Position numbers and translations under genes: made by a program
Shown: one piece after another, positions 17,978 to 26,128 of the stretch
Numbering within the stretch: position 1 is the stretch's first letter
Layout of the letters: every line of letters starts with the position of its first letter
Source: Chryseobacterium cucumeris
Lineage (GTDB): Bacteria > Bacteroidota > Bacteroidia > Flavobacteriales > Weeksellaceae
Assembly: GCF_016775705.1 (NCBI RefSeq)
Contig: NZ_CP068760.1
Span: 3,038,001-3,102,000 of the forward strand
DNA length: 64,000 nt
Direction of reading: 5' to 3'
The notes under the pieces: model-generated
What the model was told of the DNA's origin: nothing
Database searches by the model: none
Seen by the model: the letters and a program-made list of their open reading frames with translations, nothing else

Positions 17978-18508
17978 ATGAATGAAGAAAAGGTGATTAC
18001 ACTAAAGCCGGACAGGAAGATTTTTGAAGATATTTATTTTAGCGGTAATCAGGGAAGTCTGCTTTTTTCACCCACTACAAAAAGTAAAACGATTGCCACC
18101 ATTGCAGCAGCAGTAGTTGTTTTTATTGTTTTTCTTTCCAAAGATCTTTTAAGTAAAGAAAGTGTAGGGATTTTATACTTTTTAAGCTTTATATTTCTGC
18201 TTTGTGCTGTTTTTTTATCCGTAAGTGTTAATAAAGTTTCAAGATGGAAAAAACAGGTGAATCATTATTTAAGTGTGCTTGAAAGATGTAAAGTATATGA
18301 AATCAGGTTGGATAAGAACTTTTTCACCGTCAATATTGACGGCGATAAAGAAACCAGCGAATGGAAGGATTTTGAATATTTCGACAGCACTCATGAATTT
18401 ATTTCTCTGGAAGGAAAATACAGCTATATGTTTCCCAGAAAATCAATGAATGAGAAAGAATACAGCTTTCTCAAAAATACATTGAAAGAGAAAGTTAAAA
18501 CCGATTAA
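17978..18508 (+). CDS. YcxB-like membrane protein
   Basis: A 176-residue protein of unknown function. Two transmembrane helices lie around residues 36-53 (IATIAAAVVVFIVFLS) and 62-82 (GILYFLSFIFLLCAVFLSV), followed by a soluble domain of about 75 residues containing the YcxB-like signature: a beta segment KNFFTVNIDGDKETSEWKDF, then the MFPRKSMNEKEYSFLKNTLKEK ending. ATG 17978 is supported by a TAGTTTTG -7 match at 17943-17950. It ends just before a bidirectional terminator shared with the cysteine synthase gene. Family call is by pattern; function unknown. Confidence 0.7.
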   Translation: MNEEKVITLKPDRKIFEDIYFSGNQGSLLFSPTTKSKTIATIAAAVVVFIVFLSKDLLSKESVGILYFLSFIFLLCAVFLSVSVNKVSRWKKQVNHYLSVLERCKVYEIRLDKNFFTVNIDGDKETSEWKDFEYFDSTHEFISLEGKYSYMFPRKSMNEKEYSFLKNTLKEKVKTD

Positions 18509-18514
18509 TAAAAA

Positions 18515-18546
18515 CAAAAACGGAGCAAAATTTTGCTCCGTTTTTT
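18515..18546. terminator. Bidirectional intrinsic terminator
   Basis: A fully symmetric sequence, AACGGAGCAAAA and its complement meeting without a loop, flanked by A-run and T-run. It can serve both the + strand YcxB-like gene and the - strand cysteine synthase gene. Confidence 0.88.
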
Positions 18547-18587
18547 ATGATTAACCAATTAGTCTTTTTGAATTCTAACTAATTTGT

Positions 18588-19580
18588 TTATTTGCTTTCT
18601 TCCAGCCATCCCATTTCCTTCATCCACTCGTCATTGTAGATTTTTCCTACATATCTTGAGCCATGGTCATGAAGTAAAACAACAATGACATCATCTTTTG
18701 TGAACTGATCTTTCATCTGAATCAAAGATGCAATAGCACTTCCGGCAGAATATCCACAGAAAATACCTTCCTCTTTCGCCAGTTTTCTGGCATAGATAGC
18801 ACCGTCTTTATCCGTTACTTTTTCAAAATGATCAATTACAGACATATCATAGTTTTCAGGAATGATATCTTCCCCGATTCCTTCTGTGATATAAGTGTAA
18901 GCGTGATCATAATGAAGCTCACCTGTTTCGTGGAATTCTTTCAGAATAGAGCCATAAGTATCCACTCCGATTACTTTGATGTCCGGATTTTTTTCTTTGA
19001 AAAATGTTCCGCACCCGGTGATTGTACCTCCTGTTCCGGCTCCTACTACAAAATGAGTCAGTTTTCCTTCTGTCTGTTCCCAGATTTCCGGAGCGGTAGA
19101 TTCGTAGTGAGCAGCTCTGTTGGACAGGTTATCATATTGGTTGACATACCATCCGTTTTCCGTTTCTTTTGCCAGTCTTTTGGAAACTGAATAATAAGAA
19201 CGCGGATCGGTAGGTTTTACGTCGGTAGGGCAAACAATTACTTCAGCCCCTACAGCACGAAGAATGTCACATTTTTCCTTTGACTGTTTTGAATTGGTTA
19301 CAAAGATACATTTGTACCCTTTGATGATGGCTGCCAAAGCCAGTCCCATTCCTGTATTTCCGGAAGTTCCTTCAATAATGGTTCCTCCAGGTTTTAATCT
19401 GCCGTCTTTTTCGGCATCCTCTATCATTTTAAGAGCCATTCTGTCCTTTACGGAGTTTCCGGGATTGAAGGTCTCTACTTTTGCTAATACCAATGCCGGA
19501 AAATCTTCACCTAATACTTTGTTAAGCTTTACCAGCGGTGTGTTACCTATCGTTTCAAGGATATTTTTTGCGTATTTCAT
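18588..19580 (-). CDS. PLP-dependent cysteine synthase / cystathionine beta-synthase family enzyme
   Basis: Fold-type II PLP enzyme that performs beta-replacement on serine or O-acetylserine, giving cysteine or cystathionine. The 330-residue protein carries the PLP-lysine Lys45 in GNSVKDR, the substrate loop EGTSGNTGMG near 70-79 and the phosphate-binding GAGTGGT near 178-184. Overall sequence (IGNTPLVKLN at the start, AERDG-like AEKDGRLKPGGTIIEGTSGNTG, GVDTYGSILKEF, GIGEDIIPE, FCGYSAGSA) resembles the catalytic core of cystathionine beta-synthases more than CysK, but the C-terminal CBS domains are missing. The substrate cannot be fixed from sequence. A TATCTTTG -7 box (19600-19607, minus strand) and a DnaA-box cluster lie upstream. 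Confidence 0.88.
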   Translation of the reverse strand: MKYAKNILETIGNTPLVKLNKVLGEDFPALVLAKVETFNPGNSVKDRMALKMIEDAEKDGRLKPGGTIIEGTSGNTGMGLALAAIIKGYKCIFVTNSKQSKEKCDILRAVGAEVIVCPTDVKPTDPRSYYSVSKRLAKETENGWYVNQYDNLSNRAAHYESTAPEIWEQTEGKLTHFVVGAGTGGTITGCGTFFKEKNPDIKVIGVDTYGSILKEFHETGELHYDHAYTYITEGIGEDIIPENYDMSVIDHFEKVTDKDGAIYARKLAKEEGIFCGYSAGSAIASLIQMKDQFTKDDVIVVLLHDHGSRYVGKIYNDEWMKEMGWLEESK

Positions 19581-19599
19581 AAATGTTTTATAAGCGGCA

Positions 19600-19607
19600 C
19601 AAAGATA
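19600..19607 (-). promoter_or_regulatory. -7 element of the cysteine synthase gene (TATCTTTG)
   Basis: Exact TAnnTTTG match on the minus strand, 20 bp before the ATG. The DnaA boxes begin 22 bp further upstream, where a regulator could touch the promoter. Confidence 0.5.
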
Positions 19608-19629
19608 AGGCTTTTAAAATTATCTGTGC

Positions 19630-19660
19630 TGTGGATAACGTGTGGATAAGTTGTGGATAA
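19630..19660 (-). promoter_or_regulatory. Cluster of three perfect DnaA boxes
   Basis: Three exact DnaA boxes (TTATCCACA read on the minus strand) at 19630-19638, 19641-19649 and 19652-19660. All have the same orientation and an exact 11-bp period, so they face one side of the helix. They lie in the 160-bp gap between the permease stop and the cysteine synthase start, and are followed by an AT-rich tandem repeat. This could be a replication origin, a DnaA-titration site, or a DnaA-controlled promoter; no dnaA, dnaN or mnmG gene is in the window to favour the origin. Confidence 0.75.
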
Positions 19661-19693
19661 CACTGAAATCAACTGATACACAATCAATAACTT

Positions 19694-19735
19694 TCAATTA
19701 TCAATTATCAATTATCAATTATCAATTATCAATTA
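19694..19735. repeat. Six tandem copies of the 7-mer TCAATTA
   Basis: Six uninterrupted copies of TCAATTA (42 bp, 14% G+C), ending 5 bp before the stop codon of the FtsX-like gene and 33 bp from the third DnaA box. An iterated AT-rich short repeat next to DnaA boxes looks like a DNA-unwinding element, though a simple variable-number repeat is the alternative. Confidence 0.8.
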
Positions 19736-19740
19736 TCAGG

Positions 19741-20970
19741 TTAGTTGTACTTAATCGCTTTCACCGGAGAAATCTTACTGATCAGGTAGCTCGGAATAAT
19801 CAAAGCCAGTCCTGAGATAATAAGAATTCCTACTGAGATGGAGACAATAGCAATAGGGTTAAGATCTACCGGAACGGTGCTTACATAATAATTTTCAGGA
19901 TTCAGCTTGATAACTCCAAAGAATTTCTGGATTAAAATCAATCCCAATCCGATAGCATTTCCGTACAAAAGCCCTGGAATCATAATAATCAGGGTATAAT
20001 TGATAAAGGTAGCTCTTATCTGTGAATTGCTTGCGCCTAATGTTTTGAGAAGACCAATAGAATTGGTTCTTTCGATAATAAGGATCAGCAAAACCATAAT
20101 GATATTGATGACCACTACGATAAGCATAATAATAATGATCAAAGCAATATTGGTATCAAAAATACTGATCCAGTCTGTAATCTGCGGGAATTTTTCTGTC
20201 GCTTTCTCAGCATAATTTTTATACCCGATCAGTTTCTCAATGTCAGGAAAATCTTTGTCGATATCATTCACATTCTTCAGGAAGATATCGATTCCGCCAA
20301 TTTCATCAGGTTTCATATCCTGAATTTTTCTGGCATGATTGATACCGCCGATAACGAATTGCTCGTCAATGAGCTTGATATCCGTTCTGTAAATTCCGAT
20401 AACTCTGAACTTACGGTAAAGCGGTTTCTGATCAGCTTTTAAAAATACGGTTACAATGCTGTCATTCAATTTAAGATGAAGGTCATTGGCTACTTTCTGA
20501 GAAATCGCTACATCACTATTGAATCCTTTTTCTGTTACCTTCGGAGTTGTTCCGGCTATAAGGAATTTTTTAAATCTTAAACTATCAAAATCCTTACCGA
20601 TTCCTTTAAATATAATGCCTGCGAAATTGTGCTCATTACGCATAATTCCGGTAACTGTTACATATTTTTGAGTGCTTTCCACATCGGGAAGTTCTTTTAT
20701 CTTGGCAATATTCAGTCCCTGATTGTCCAGTACAGAAGTATTGTATGAAGAATTGGATCTTGTGGATCTTACGGTAATATGTCCGCTGAAATCAGCCAGC
20801 CTTTCTTTGATAGCTTTTTTTGAACCAAAACCGGTGGCTACGGTAATGAGGGAAACAATAATTCCCAATGCTACGGAAAGCCTGCCAATGAAGATGATAA
20901 CCCTTGAAAGGTTATTTTTGTTATCTTTGGAAAATGCTATTTTTCTAGAGAAATATAAAGGAAATTTCAA
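19741..20970 (-). CDS. FtsX/LolC-type ABC transporter permease
   Basis: Inner-membrane permease of the FtsX family, like LolC/LolE of lipoprotein export or MacB-type exporters; no ATPase is encoded beside it. There is no ATG near the 5' end. I choose TTG 20970, which gives MKFPLYFSRKIAFSKDNKNN, the family's usual beginning; a TTG at 21039 would add 23 residues unlike the family. Layout: one transmembrane helix near the N-terminus (RVIIFIGRLSVALGIIVSLI), a large periplasmic domain of about 210 residues, then three C-terminal helices, including IALIIIIMLIVVVINIIMVLLILII and the conserved ERTNSIGLLKTLGAS coupling loop. Its start is only 4 bp from the divergent namZ start, so its promoter must lie inside that gene. 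Confidence 0.87.
   Translation of the reverse strand: MKFPLYFSRKIAFSKDNKNNLSRVIIFIGRLSVALGIIVSLITVATGFGSKKAIKERLADFSGHITVRSTRSNSSYNTSVLDNQGLNIAKIKELPDVESTQKYVTVTGIMRNEHNFAGIIFKGIGKDFDSLRFKKFLIAGTTPKVTEKGFNSDVAISQKVANDLHLKLNDSIVTVFLKADQKPLYRKFRVIGIYRTDIKLIDEQFVIGGINHARKIQDMKPDEIGGIDIFLKNVNDIDKDFPDIEKLIGYKNYAEKATEKFPQITDWISIFDTNIALIIIIMLIVVVINIIMVLLILIIERTNSIGLLKTLGASNSQIRATFINYTLIIMIPGLLYGNAIGLGLILIQKFFGVIKLNPENYYVSTVPVDLNPIAIVSISVGILIISGLALIIPSYLISKISPVKAIKYN
20913..20929 (+). promoter_or_regulatory. Two tandem -7 boxes upstream of namZ
   Basis: TATTTTTG (20913-20920) and TATCTTTG (20922-20929) both match TAnnTTTG on the plus strand, 45-60 bp before the namZ ATG and inside the N-terminal coding part of the divergent permease gene. 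Confidence 0.45.
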
Positions 20971-20974
20971 GCTT

Positions 20975-22171
20975 ATGAATTTAGATTTCAAAATTAAAAA
21001 TTTACTTCTGATTTGCCTAATTTTTTTAGGAGTATTCAACCAATATTATTCTCAGACTCAAGTTCAACCGGATTTTAAAACGGGTGCCGACCAGCCTGAA
21101 ATTTACTTGCCGCTGTTAAAAAATAAAACAATAGGGGTGGTAACCAATCAGACAGGTTTAATGAGTGATAAAACCCACCTGGTTGATTTTCTTGTAAAAA
21201 ACGGAATTAAAATCAAGTCTATTTTCGCTCCTGAACATGGTTTCAGAGGAGATGCAGATGCAGGTGCAAAAGTGAAGAACGGAGTAGATGTGAAGACCGG
21301 AATTCCCATTGTTTCACTATATGGAAATAATAAAAAACCAAAGCCGGAACAGCTTTCCGGAATTGATGTAGTTGTTTTTGATATTCAGGATGTTGGAGTG
21401 AGGTTTTACACGTATATTTCCACTTTGTCTTACCTGATGGAGGCCGGCGCTGAAAACAATGTGGAGATCATGGTTTTAGATCGTCCCAATCCGCATGACG
21501 GATATACCGACGGTCCTGTATTGAGGAAAAAATGGGCAAGTTTTGTCGGACTTCACGAAGTTCCTGTAGTATATGGACTGACAATAGGAGAGTATGGAAA
21601 GATGGTAAACGGAGAGAAATGGCTTAAAAATCAAGTACAGGCGAAATATACGCTTGTTCCGATGAAGAATTATCATAAAAAACAGCGTTACCCAATACTT
21701 GATAAACCTTCTCCTAATTTACCCAATGATAAAGCGATTAATTTATATCCAAGCCTTTGCTTTTTTGAAGGTACTCAGGTTTCTGTAGGAAGAGGAACAG
21801 ATCTTCCTTTCCAGATTTATGGTTCTCCATGGACGGAAAACCTGCCCTATCAGTTTACGCCGAAACCAAGCTATGGTGCCAAAGATCCTTTCCTGAACGG
21901 GAAGCTGTGTTATGGTGAAAACCTTTCCAGTTATCCTAAAGATTTAAGAGAACTGAATCTTGAATGGGTAATCAAAGCCTATCAGAATTATAAAAATCCA
22001 CAGCAGGATTTCTTCCTGAAAAATCTGTGGTTTGATACTTTATCCGGAACTGATGAATTGAGAAAACAGATCATCGCAGGAAAATCAATTCCGGAAATTA
22101 AAGCTTCATGGAAAAAAGATCTGGAAAGTTTCGAAAAGATCAGAACCAGATATGTGGTGTACGAAGATTAA
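20975..22171 (+). CDS. namZ: NamZ-like exo-beta-N-acetylmuramidase (DUF1343)
   Basis: Exported hydrolase of the DUF1343 family, whose characterised member NamZ of Bacillus removes terminal N-acetylmuramic acid from peptidoglycan fragments. I start it at ATG 20975 (MNLDFKIKNLLLICLIFLGV), giving a signal peptide cleaved near YYSQ (residue 27); upstream in-frame codons overlap the permease gene antiparallel and lack family similarity. Family landmarks are clear: IGVVTNQTGLMSDKTHLVDFL, FAPEHGFRGDADAG, VVFDIQDVGVRFYTYISTL, LDRPNPHDG and FFEGTQVSVGRGTDLPFQIYG. At 398 residues the length is normal. Its stop codon directly abuts the stop of the convergent small membrane protein gene. Confidence 0.9.
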   Translation: MNLDFKIKNLLLICLIFLGVFNQYYSQTQVQPDFKTGADQPEIYLPLLKNKTIGVVTNQTGLMSDKTHLVDFLVKNGIKIKSIFAPEHGFRGDADAGAKVKNGVDVKTGIPIVSLYGNNKKPKPEQLSGIDVVVFDIQDVGVRFYTYISTLSYLMEAGAENNVEIMVLDRPNPHDGYTDGPVLRKKWASFVGLHEVPVVYGLTIGEYGKMVNGEKWLKNQVQAKYTLVPMKNYHKKQRYPILDKPSPNLPNDKAINLYPSLCFFEGTQVSVGRGTDLPFQIYGSPWTENLPYQFTPKPSYGAKDPFLNGKLCYGENLSSYPKDLRELNLEWVIKAYQNYKNPQQDFFLKNLWFDTLSGTDELRKQIIAGKSIPEIKASWKKDLESFEKIRTRYVVYED

Positions 22172-22378
22172 TTAATCAAAATTTTGGGGCGGATTTTTAT
22201 CATTTCTGCCCTTATTTAATATAAATAGTCCGATAGTTAATCCAACAACTCCTGCAAAAGCCGTCATTAAGGCTCTCTGTAATTTGTCAGGTAAATCATT
22301 CCCGATATAATTCATTAAAAAAAGAATCACAAAAGTGATGACTGAAATGATAATATGATTTCTTCCGAATGGTTTCAT
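22172..22378 (-). CDS. Small two-helix membrane protein
   Basis: A 68-residue hypothetical protein with two hydrophobic helices (IIISVITFVILFLMNYI, about 9-25, and MTAFAGVVGLTIGLFIL, about 38-54) and a charged tail. It is the last gene of a three-gene minus-strand operon (4 bp behind the DUF3575 gene) and its stop abuts the convergent namZ stop with no gap. I do not recognise a family; function unknown. Confidence 0.7.
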   Translation of the reverse strand: MKPFGRNHIIISVITFVILFLMNYIGNDLPDKLQRALMTAFAGVVGLTIGLFILNKGRNDKNPPQNFD

Positions 22379-22382
22379 TGTA

Positions 22383-23015
22383 TTATTTTAATTTATAAGA
22401 AATCATGACACCGCCTCTGTAGGGGATGATTTCACCGCTTTTATTGAATTCCTTGGCAGAATCGTAACGCCTTCCTGTAGATTTGTCGTACCCTTTATAA
22501 AATCCTTGTGATGTTCCGATTGTTCCGTAAATATCAAGATTCCAGCGCTCGGATAATTGAAACTGGTATCCTGCTGTAACTCCCAGCATTACAGAAAATC
22601 CTTTCTGGTACAGGTTGGAGTTTTTAAGGATTTCTCCATTCCAGTTTTCAAAGGTGTTGTCATTCCAATAACTCCATTTTGTGGCATTGTAAGCAGCAAC
22701 AGCTACGTTTGCACCTACGTACCAGTGTTTGAAAGCTTCAGTAAAATAATATCTTCCTTCTGCAGAAACTGAGTAAAACTGTAGTTTGTGTCCTGCGAAA
22801 GATTTCCATGGTGAAATGAAAACATCTCCCTGAAGGGTATATTTCGGACTGATCTGTTTTTCTATTCCCAGGTTTAAAATCCCTATCGGAGCAAATAAAG
22901 CATTCCCTTTTATGTATAAACTTTTATCCTGTCCTCCTTGTTCCTGTTCCTGAGCGCTCAACGTAGTTGTAGACAGGAAAGCTAAAATGCCTGCTGCTAA
23001 TAATTTATATTTCAT
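22383..23015 (-). CDS. DUF3575-like outer-membrane beta-barrel protein
   Basis: A 210-residue exported protein with signal peptide MKYKLLAAGILAFLSTTTLSAQ. The mature part alternates hydrophobic and polar residues as in a small outer-membrane barrel (YIKGNALFAPIGILNLGIEKQISPKYTLQGDVFISPW, then GRYYF, VMLGVTAGYQFQLSERWNLDIYGTIG, and a terminal GGVMISYKLK strand). It matches the DUF3575 pattern, in which an early LNLGIEKQ strand is characteristic. Middle gene of a minus-strand operon with a thioredoxin-like protein upstream (14 bp). Function unknown; a structural or cell-envelope role is plausible. Confidence 0.75.
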   Translation of the reverse strand: MKYKLLAAGILAFLSTTTLSAQEQEQGGQDKSLYIKGNALFAPIGILNLGIEKQISPKYTLQGDVFISPWKSFAGHKLQFYSVSAEGRYYFTEAFKHWYVGANVAVAAYNATKWSYWNDNTFENWNGEILKNSNLYQKGFSVMLGVTAGYQFQLSERWNLDIYGTIGTSQGFYKGYDKSTGRRYDSAKEFNKSGEIIPYRGGVMISYKLK

Positions 23016-23029
23016 CCGGTTTATAATGT

Positions 23030-24205
23030 TTATTTTATCTGCTTTAATAGTTCATCTGCCAGTTGAGAATCCTTATTGCCCTGAACTGCCATATTTTTAG
23101 ACATTTCAGCATAGTTTTTTGCCATCTCTTTATTTCCGGTAAGGTGATAAAGCTTGGCAAGAATATAAGTGTTTTCCGAAGTTTCGCTTCTCATAACAGA
23201 TTTTTCTGCCCATTCTGTAGCCTTCTTTAATGAAGATGGAGTTTTCACATGATCTGCAAATATCCATGCTGCTCTCAGGAGCTCATTCGGATCAAAGGCA
23301 TCAGAATTTTTATAATAATCTAAAGCCGCTTTCTCGTATTCAGGAAAATTACTGTTCTGTTCATAATAGCTGAGTTTAGTCTGATTCAGCTTTTTAACAG
23401 CAGCTTCTTTCCCTACCAATGGTTCGGCAGCTTTCATAAAATAGTCATCATTGATTTTTTTATTTTTATCATCAATAGACTGTTCTACTATTTTTCCCAG
23501 TTTCAGCTGGGCATCAAATTCATTGTAAGTTTCTTCAGGAAGGAATTTAATAATCTCTGCTTTTCTGGATGCAAAAACAGGATAGTTGATATCTTCCGAT
23601 GATTTTACGAAGTAAAGAAGAAATCCAATTTCATCCTTTGACAATTCTTCGGTTTTCTTTTTGTTCTGGAAGTATCTTTCTGAAGCTTTTTTGGCAAATT
23701 CATAATCTGAGTTGGCATTAAGCTTCATAATATTGATCAGGAATTCCGGGTCTTTTTCCCCGCCGGCAAAGCGGTCTTTAAGAGATCCTTTTTTGTTTCC
23801 CGGTGAATTGATATCCTGAGCCATTGCTACAAACAGGCTTTCTTCCATATATCCGGTATTTCGGGAAACAAGCTCACCTTCACCGTTCAGGAAAAGATAA
23901 GTAGGATATGAGCGTACTCCGAATTTCGAAGCGATATCTCTGCCTTCTCCTTTTTCCATATCAAATCGCGCATTAATGAAGTTGGTATTGTAATAATCAC
24001 TCACGGACTTCTGTGTGAAGACATTTTTTTCCATCATTTTACAAGGGCCGCACCATGATGCATAGGCATCAATAAAAACCAATTTCTTTTCTTTCTTGGC
24101 TTTGGCAATAATGTCCTTGAATGGCAGTTCCTGAAACTGGATGGCTTCCTGAGCTGAAATAGCGATGGCACAAAAAATAGATATCCCGGAGATGATCTTC
24201 TTCAT
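23030..24205 (-). CDS. Periplasmic thioredoxin-family protein with C-terminal helical repeats
   Basis: Probable periplasmic disulfide oxidoreductase. Signal peptide MKKIISGISIFCAIAISAQ, then a thioredoxin fold (about 25-140) with active site WCGPC at 51-55 and the cis-proline loop RSYPTYLFL. The remaining ~240 residues are helical and end in TPR-like repeats (AALDYYKNSDAFDPNELLRAAWIF; AKLYHLTGNKEMAKNYAEMSK). This domain order is common among Bacteroidota thioredoxin-family proteins of unknown substrate. First gene of the operon with the DUF3575 and small membrane genes; a 228-bp divergent gap separates it from the histidine kinase. Confidence 0.87.
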   Translation of the reverse strand: MKKIISGISIFCAIAISAQEAIQFQELPFKDIIAKAKKEKKLVFIDAYASWCGPCKMMEKNVFTQKSVSDYYNTNFINARFDMEKGEGRDIASKFGVRSYPTYLFLNGEGELVSRNTGYMEESLFVAMAQDINSPGNKKGSLKDRFAGGEKDPEFLINIMKLNANSDYEFAKKASERYFQNKKKTEELSKDEIGFLLYFVKSSEDINYPVFASRKAEIIKFLPEETYNEFDAQLKLGKIVEQSIDDKNKKINDDYFMKAAEPLVGKEAAVKKLNQTKLSYYEQNSNFPEYEKAALDYYKNSDAFDPNELLRAAWIFADHVKTPSSLKKATEWAEKSVMRSETSENTYILAKLYHLTGNKEMAKNYAEMSKNMAVQGNKDSQLADELLKQIK

Positions 24206-24433
24206 TTTTAAATAAGATTTGTAGGCGAAGATAATTAATTTTCAAAATATAGCGTGATGAATAGGTGGTCTCAATGACGATATTAACGAACTTTAAGACT
24301 TAAGCGTATCTGATTTTTGTTTTTTACTTTAAAATATGAAATCTAAATTTAATTCACTTTACAGTCCTGAAGTCTTTGTTATATCTTTGCAAACGAATAA
24401 TTTATATGTAGAGGAATCCATAATTTAGAGAAT

Positions 24434-26017
24434 TTGATTATTAATTTTAAGCACGCCTTATCCAAAAAATCCATTTATATCACCGCTTTATCTGCCTGCC
24501 TGATCGCAGTAGCAGCATTTGCTGTTTTGAGTCTTTTGATCACAGAAGACAGCCGTAAGAATACCGATGATTTTGCAAAGAAAACATTCTTCCGAAAGTA
24601 TGAATCGATAGAACATGAATTCAGAAATATTGAGGATTATCAGTATCTGCTTCGCGCACTAATTCAAAAGGACGGACTGAAGAATTACAAGGATTATTCT
24701 TCGGTTTTAAATGAATTAAATAAAAAAAGAAATCTGCTGCCCTATAGCTGGTATTATTATGAAAACACCACTTCAGGAAAAACAGATAGTAATAATCCTT
24801 TATCCGGTATTTTCAGGAAGACAGATCGTAAAGAGAATTCTATTGTGATAAAGAATAACGGACCGGGACATTTTAAAGACCTTTTGCTTACCAAAAAGGA
24901 CAGCATGTATTGGATTAGTTACGATTCTTTGATACTACCTGATAAAAACAAATTGTACTATGGCTCTACCGTAAGCCTGGATGATCTTCATCAATATTTT
25001 ATTAATGTCGATAAAAGTTCCAATACCTACGCTTATGTCTTTACCAAAGAAGGAATCTGTATTACCCATCCTGAGAAGAAGTATATCGGAAAGAATATTT
25101 TTGACTTTACAGATATTAAAGCTAATGATACACTGACCAGCAAAACTGAAGCAGGATATACTAAAGGAACAGCCGTTTCAGAATATCTGGGAGTGGAGGT
25201 AACACGCTTTATAAAACCATTGAAGACTGATAATTTTGATGGATACACGGTAGTGAACCATGTAAATTTTATTATTGACGAAAATATCAGCAAGATAAAA
25301 ACCTATACTGTTTATATTTTTCTGGCAGCGTTGTTTCTCATTGTAACGGTCTTTATATTGTTTCAGAGAGCAACCAGCCTGGCTTATCAGGAAAAAGAAA
25401 AAATACAGTCTGAGAAGAATTTATTGTTGGTAGAAAACGAAAAGATGCACAAAGCAGAAGTGATCAATCAGCTTCAGCAGCTTAAAAATAATATCAATCC
25501 CCATTTTCTTTTCAATTCATTGAATTCCCTTTATATGTTGATCGGGATCAATAAAGAAAATGCACAGAAATTTACCATGAATCTTTCCAGGATTTACAGG
25601 TATCTTATAGTGCCTCCAAAAGACAATATTGTTCCTGTTTCGCAGGAAATTAAATTTATACAGCACTATATGGAACTTCTGAAAAGCAGGTTTGATGAAG
25701 AACTGAAGTTTGAATTGATTATTAATGCTCCTGAAAGTCTTGAAAAAAGAATTCCCTATTTATCCCTTCAGATAGTCACGGAAAATGCGACCAAACATAA
25801 TATTGCAACGATGGATCAGCCTTTGGAAATTATCATTATCGTTGATGAGGACGGGATCACGGTAAAGAATACCTTGCAGCCTAAGACGGAAACGGTACAG
25901 GGAGAGAAATTCGGAATTGAATATTTGAATCAGGTTTATGGATATTTTAAGAATAATCTTCTTCATATTTCTGTAGATAGTGAATATTTCGTATGTTTTT
26001 TGCCTTTAATGAAGTAA
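24434..26017 (+). CDS. LytS/YehU-type sensor histidine kinase
   Basis: Inner-membrane sensor kinase of the His_kinase (LytS) class, which normally phosphorylates LytTR response regulators. No ATG exists near the start, so TTG 24434 is used (MIINFKHALSKKS). A transmembrane helix spans about 14-36, an extracytoplasmic sensing domain about 37-287 (Cache/PAS-like, with YAYVFTKEGICITHPEKKYIG), and a second helix about 289-310. A short coiled coil leads to the phospho-acceptor motif NPHFLFNSLNSLY (His357), then a GHKL ATPase with N-box TENATKHN (about 449-456) and GIEYLNQVYGYF. No regulator is adjacent. The LytTR gene 7.5 kb downstream, on the far side of the protease-SusCD operon, is the obvious candidate partner. 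Confidence 0.9.
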   Translation: MIINFKHALSKKSIYITALSACLIAVAAFAVLSLLITEDSRKNTDDFAKKTFFRKYESIEHEFRNIEDYQYLLRALIQKDGLKNYKDYSSVLNELNKKRNLLPYSWYYYENTTSGKTDSNNPLSGIFRKTDRKENSIVIKNNGPGHFKDLLLTKKDSMYWISYDSLILPDKNKLYYGSTVSLDDLHQYFINVDKSSNTYAYVFTKEGICITHPEKKYIGKNIFDFTDIKANDTLTSKTEAGYTKGTAVSEYLGVEVTRFIKPLKTDNFDGYTVVNHVNFIIDENISKIKTYTVYIFLAALFLIVTVFILFQRATSLAYQEKEKIQSEKNLLLVENEKMHKAEVINQLQQLKNNINPHFLFNSLNSLYMLIGINKENAQKFTMNLSRIYRYLIVPPKDNIVPVSQEIKFIQHYMELLKSRFDEELKFELIINAPESLEKRIPYLSLQIVTENATKHNIATMDQPLEIIIIVDEDGITVKNTLQPKTETVQGEKFGIEYLNQVYGYFKNNLLHISVDSEYFVCFLPLMK

Positions 26018-26026
26018 AATAAAAAT

Positions 26027-26059
26027 CCATTCACTCCCGAATTAGCACCATTCACTCCC
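26027..26059 (+). promoter_or_regulatory. Direct repeat with 21-bp period: candidate LytTR operator
   Basis: CCATTCACTCCC occurs at 26027-26038 and again at 26048-26059, exactly 21 bp apart. LytTR regulators such as AgrA and AlgR bind ~9-bp direct repeats with this two-turn spacing. The proximal repeat ends 30 bp before a TAGCTTTG -7 box, where an activator would bind. The LytTR regulator at 33468 is the probable ligand. Confidence 0.7.
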
Positions 26060-26089
26060 TAATATTATATATATGATTCATGATACCTA

Positions 26090-26097
26090 TAGCTTTG
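26090..26097 (+). promoter_or_regulatory. -7 element of the metalloprotease-SusCD operon (TAGCTTTG)
   Basis: Exact TAnnTTTG match 31 bp upstream of the metalloprotease ATG. No TTG is seen at the usual -33 distance, consistent with a promoter needing the activator site just upstream. Confidence 0.55.
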
Positions 26098-26128
26098 CTG
26101 GCTGAAACTAAGATATTTACTATTTGGA

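Noticed and set aside
19694..19735. Six short identical repeats that could suggest a CRISPR array
   Set aside because: The repeats are 7 bp long and contiguous with no spacers, and no cas genes are present; it is a simple tandem repeat.
20723..20974. 84-residue N-terminal extension of the NamZ frame
   Set aside because: It is antisense to the permease's conserved N-terminal region, and the protein from ATG 20975 starts with a proper signal peptide.
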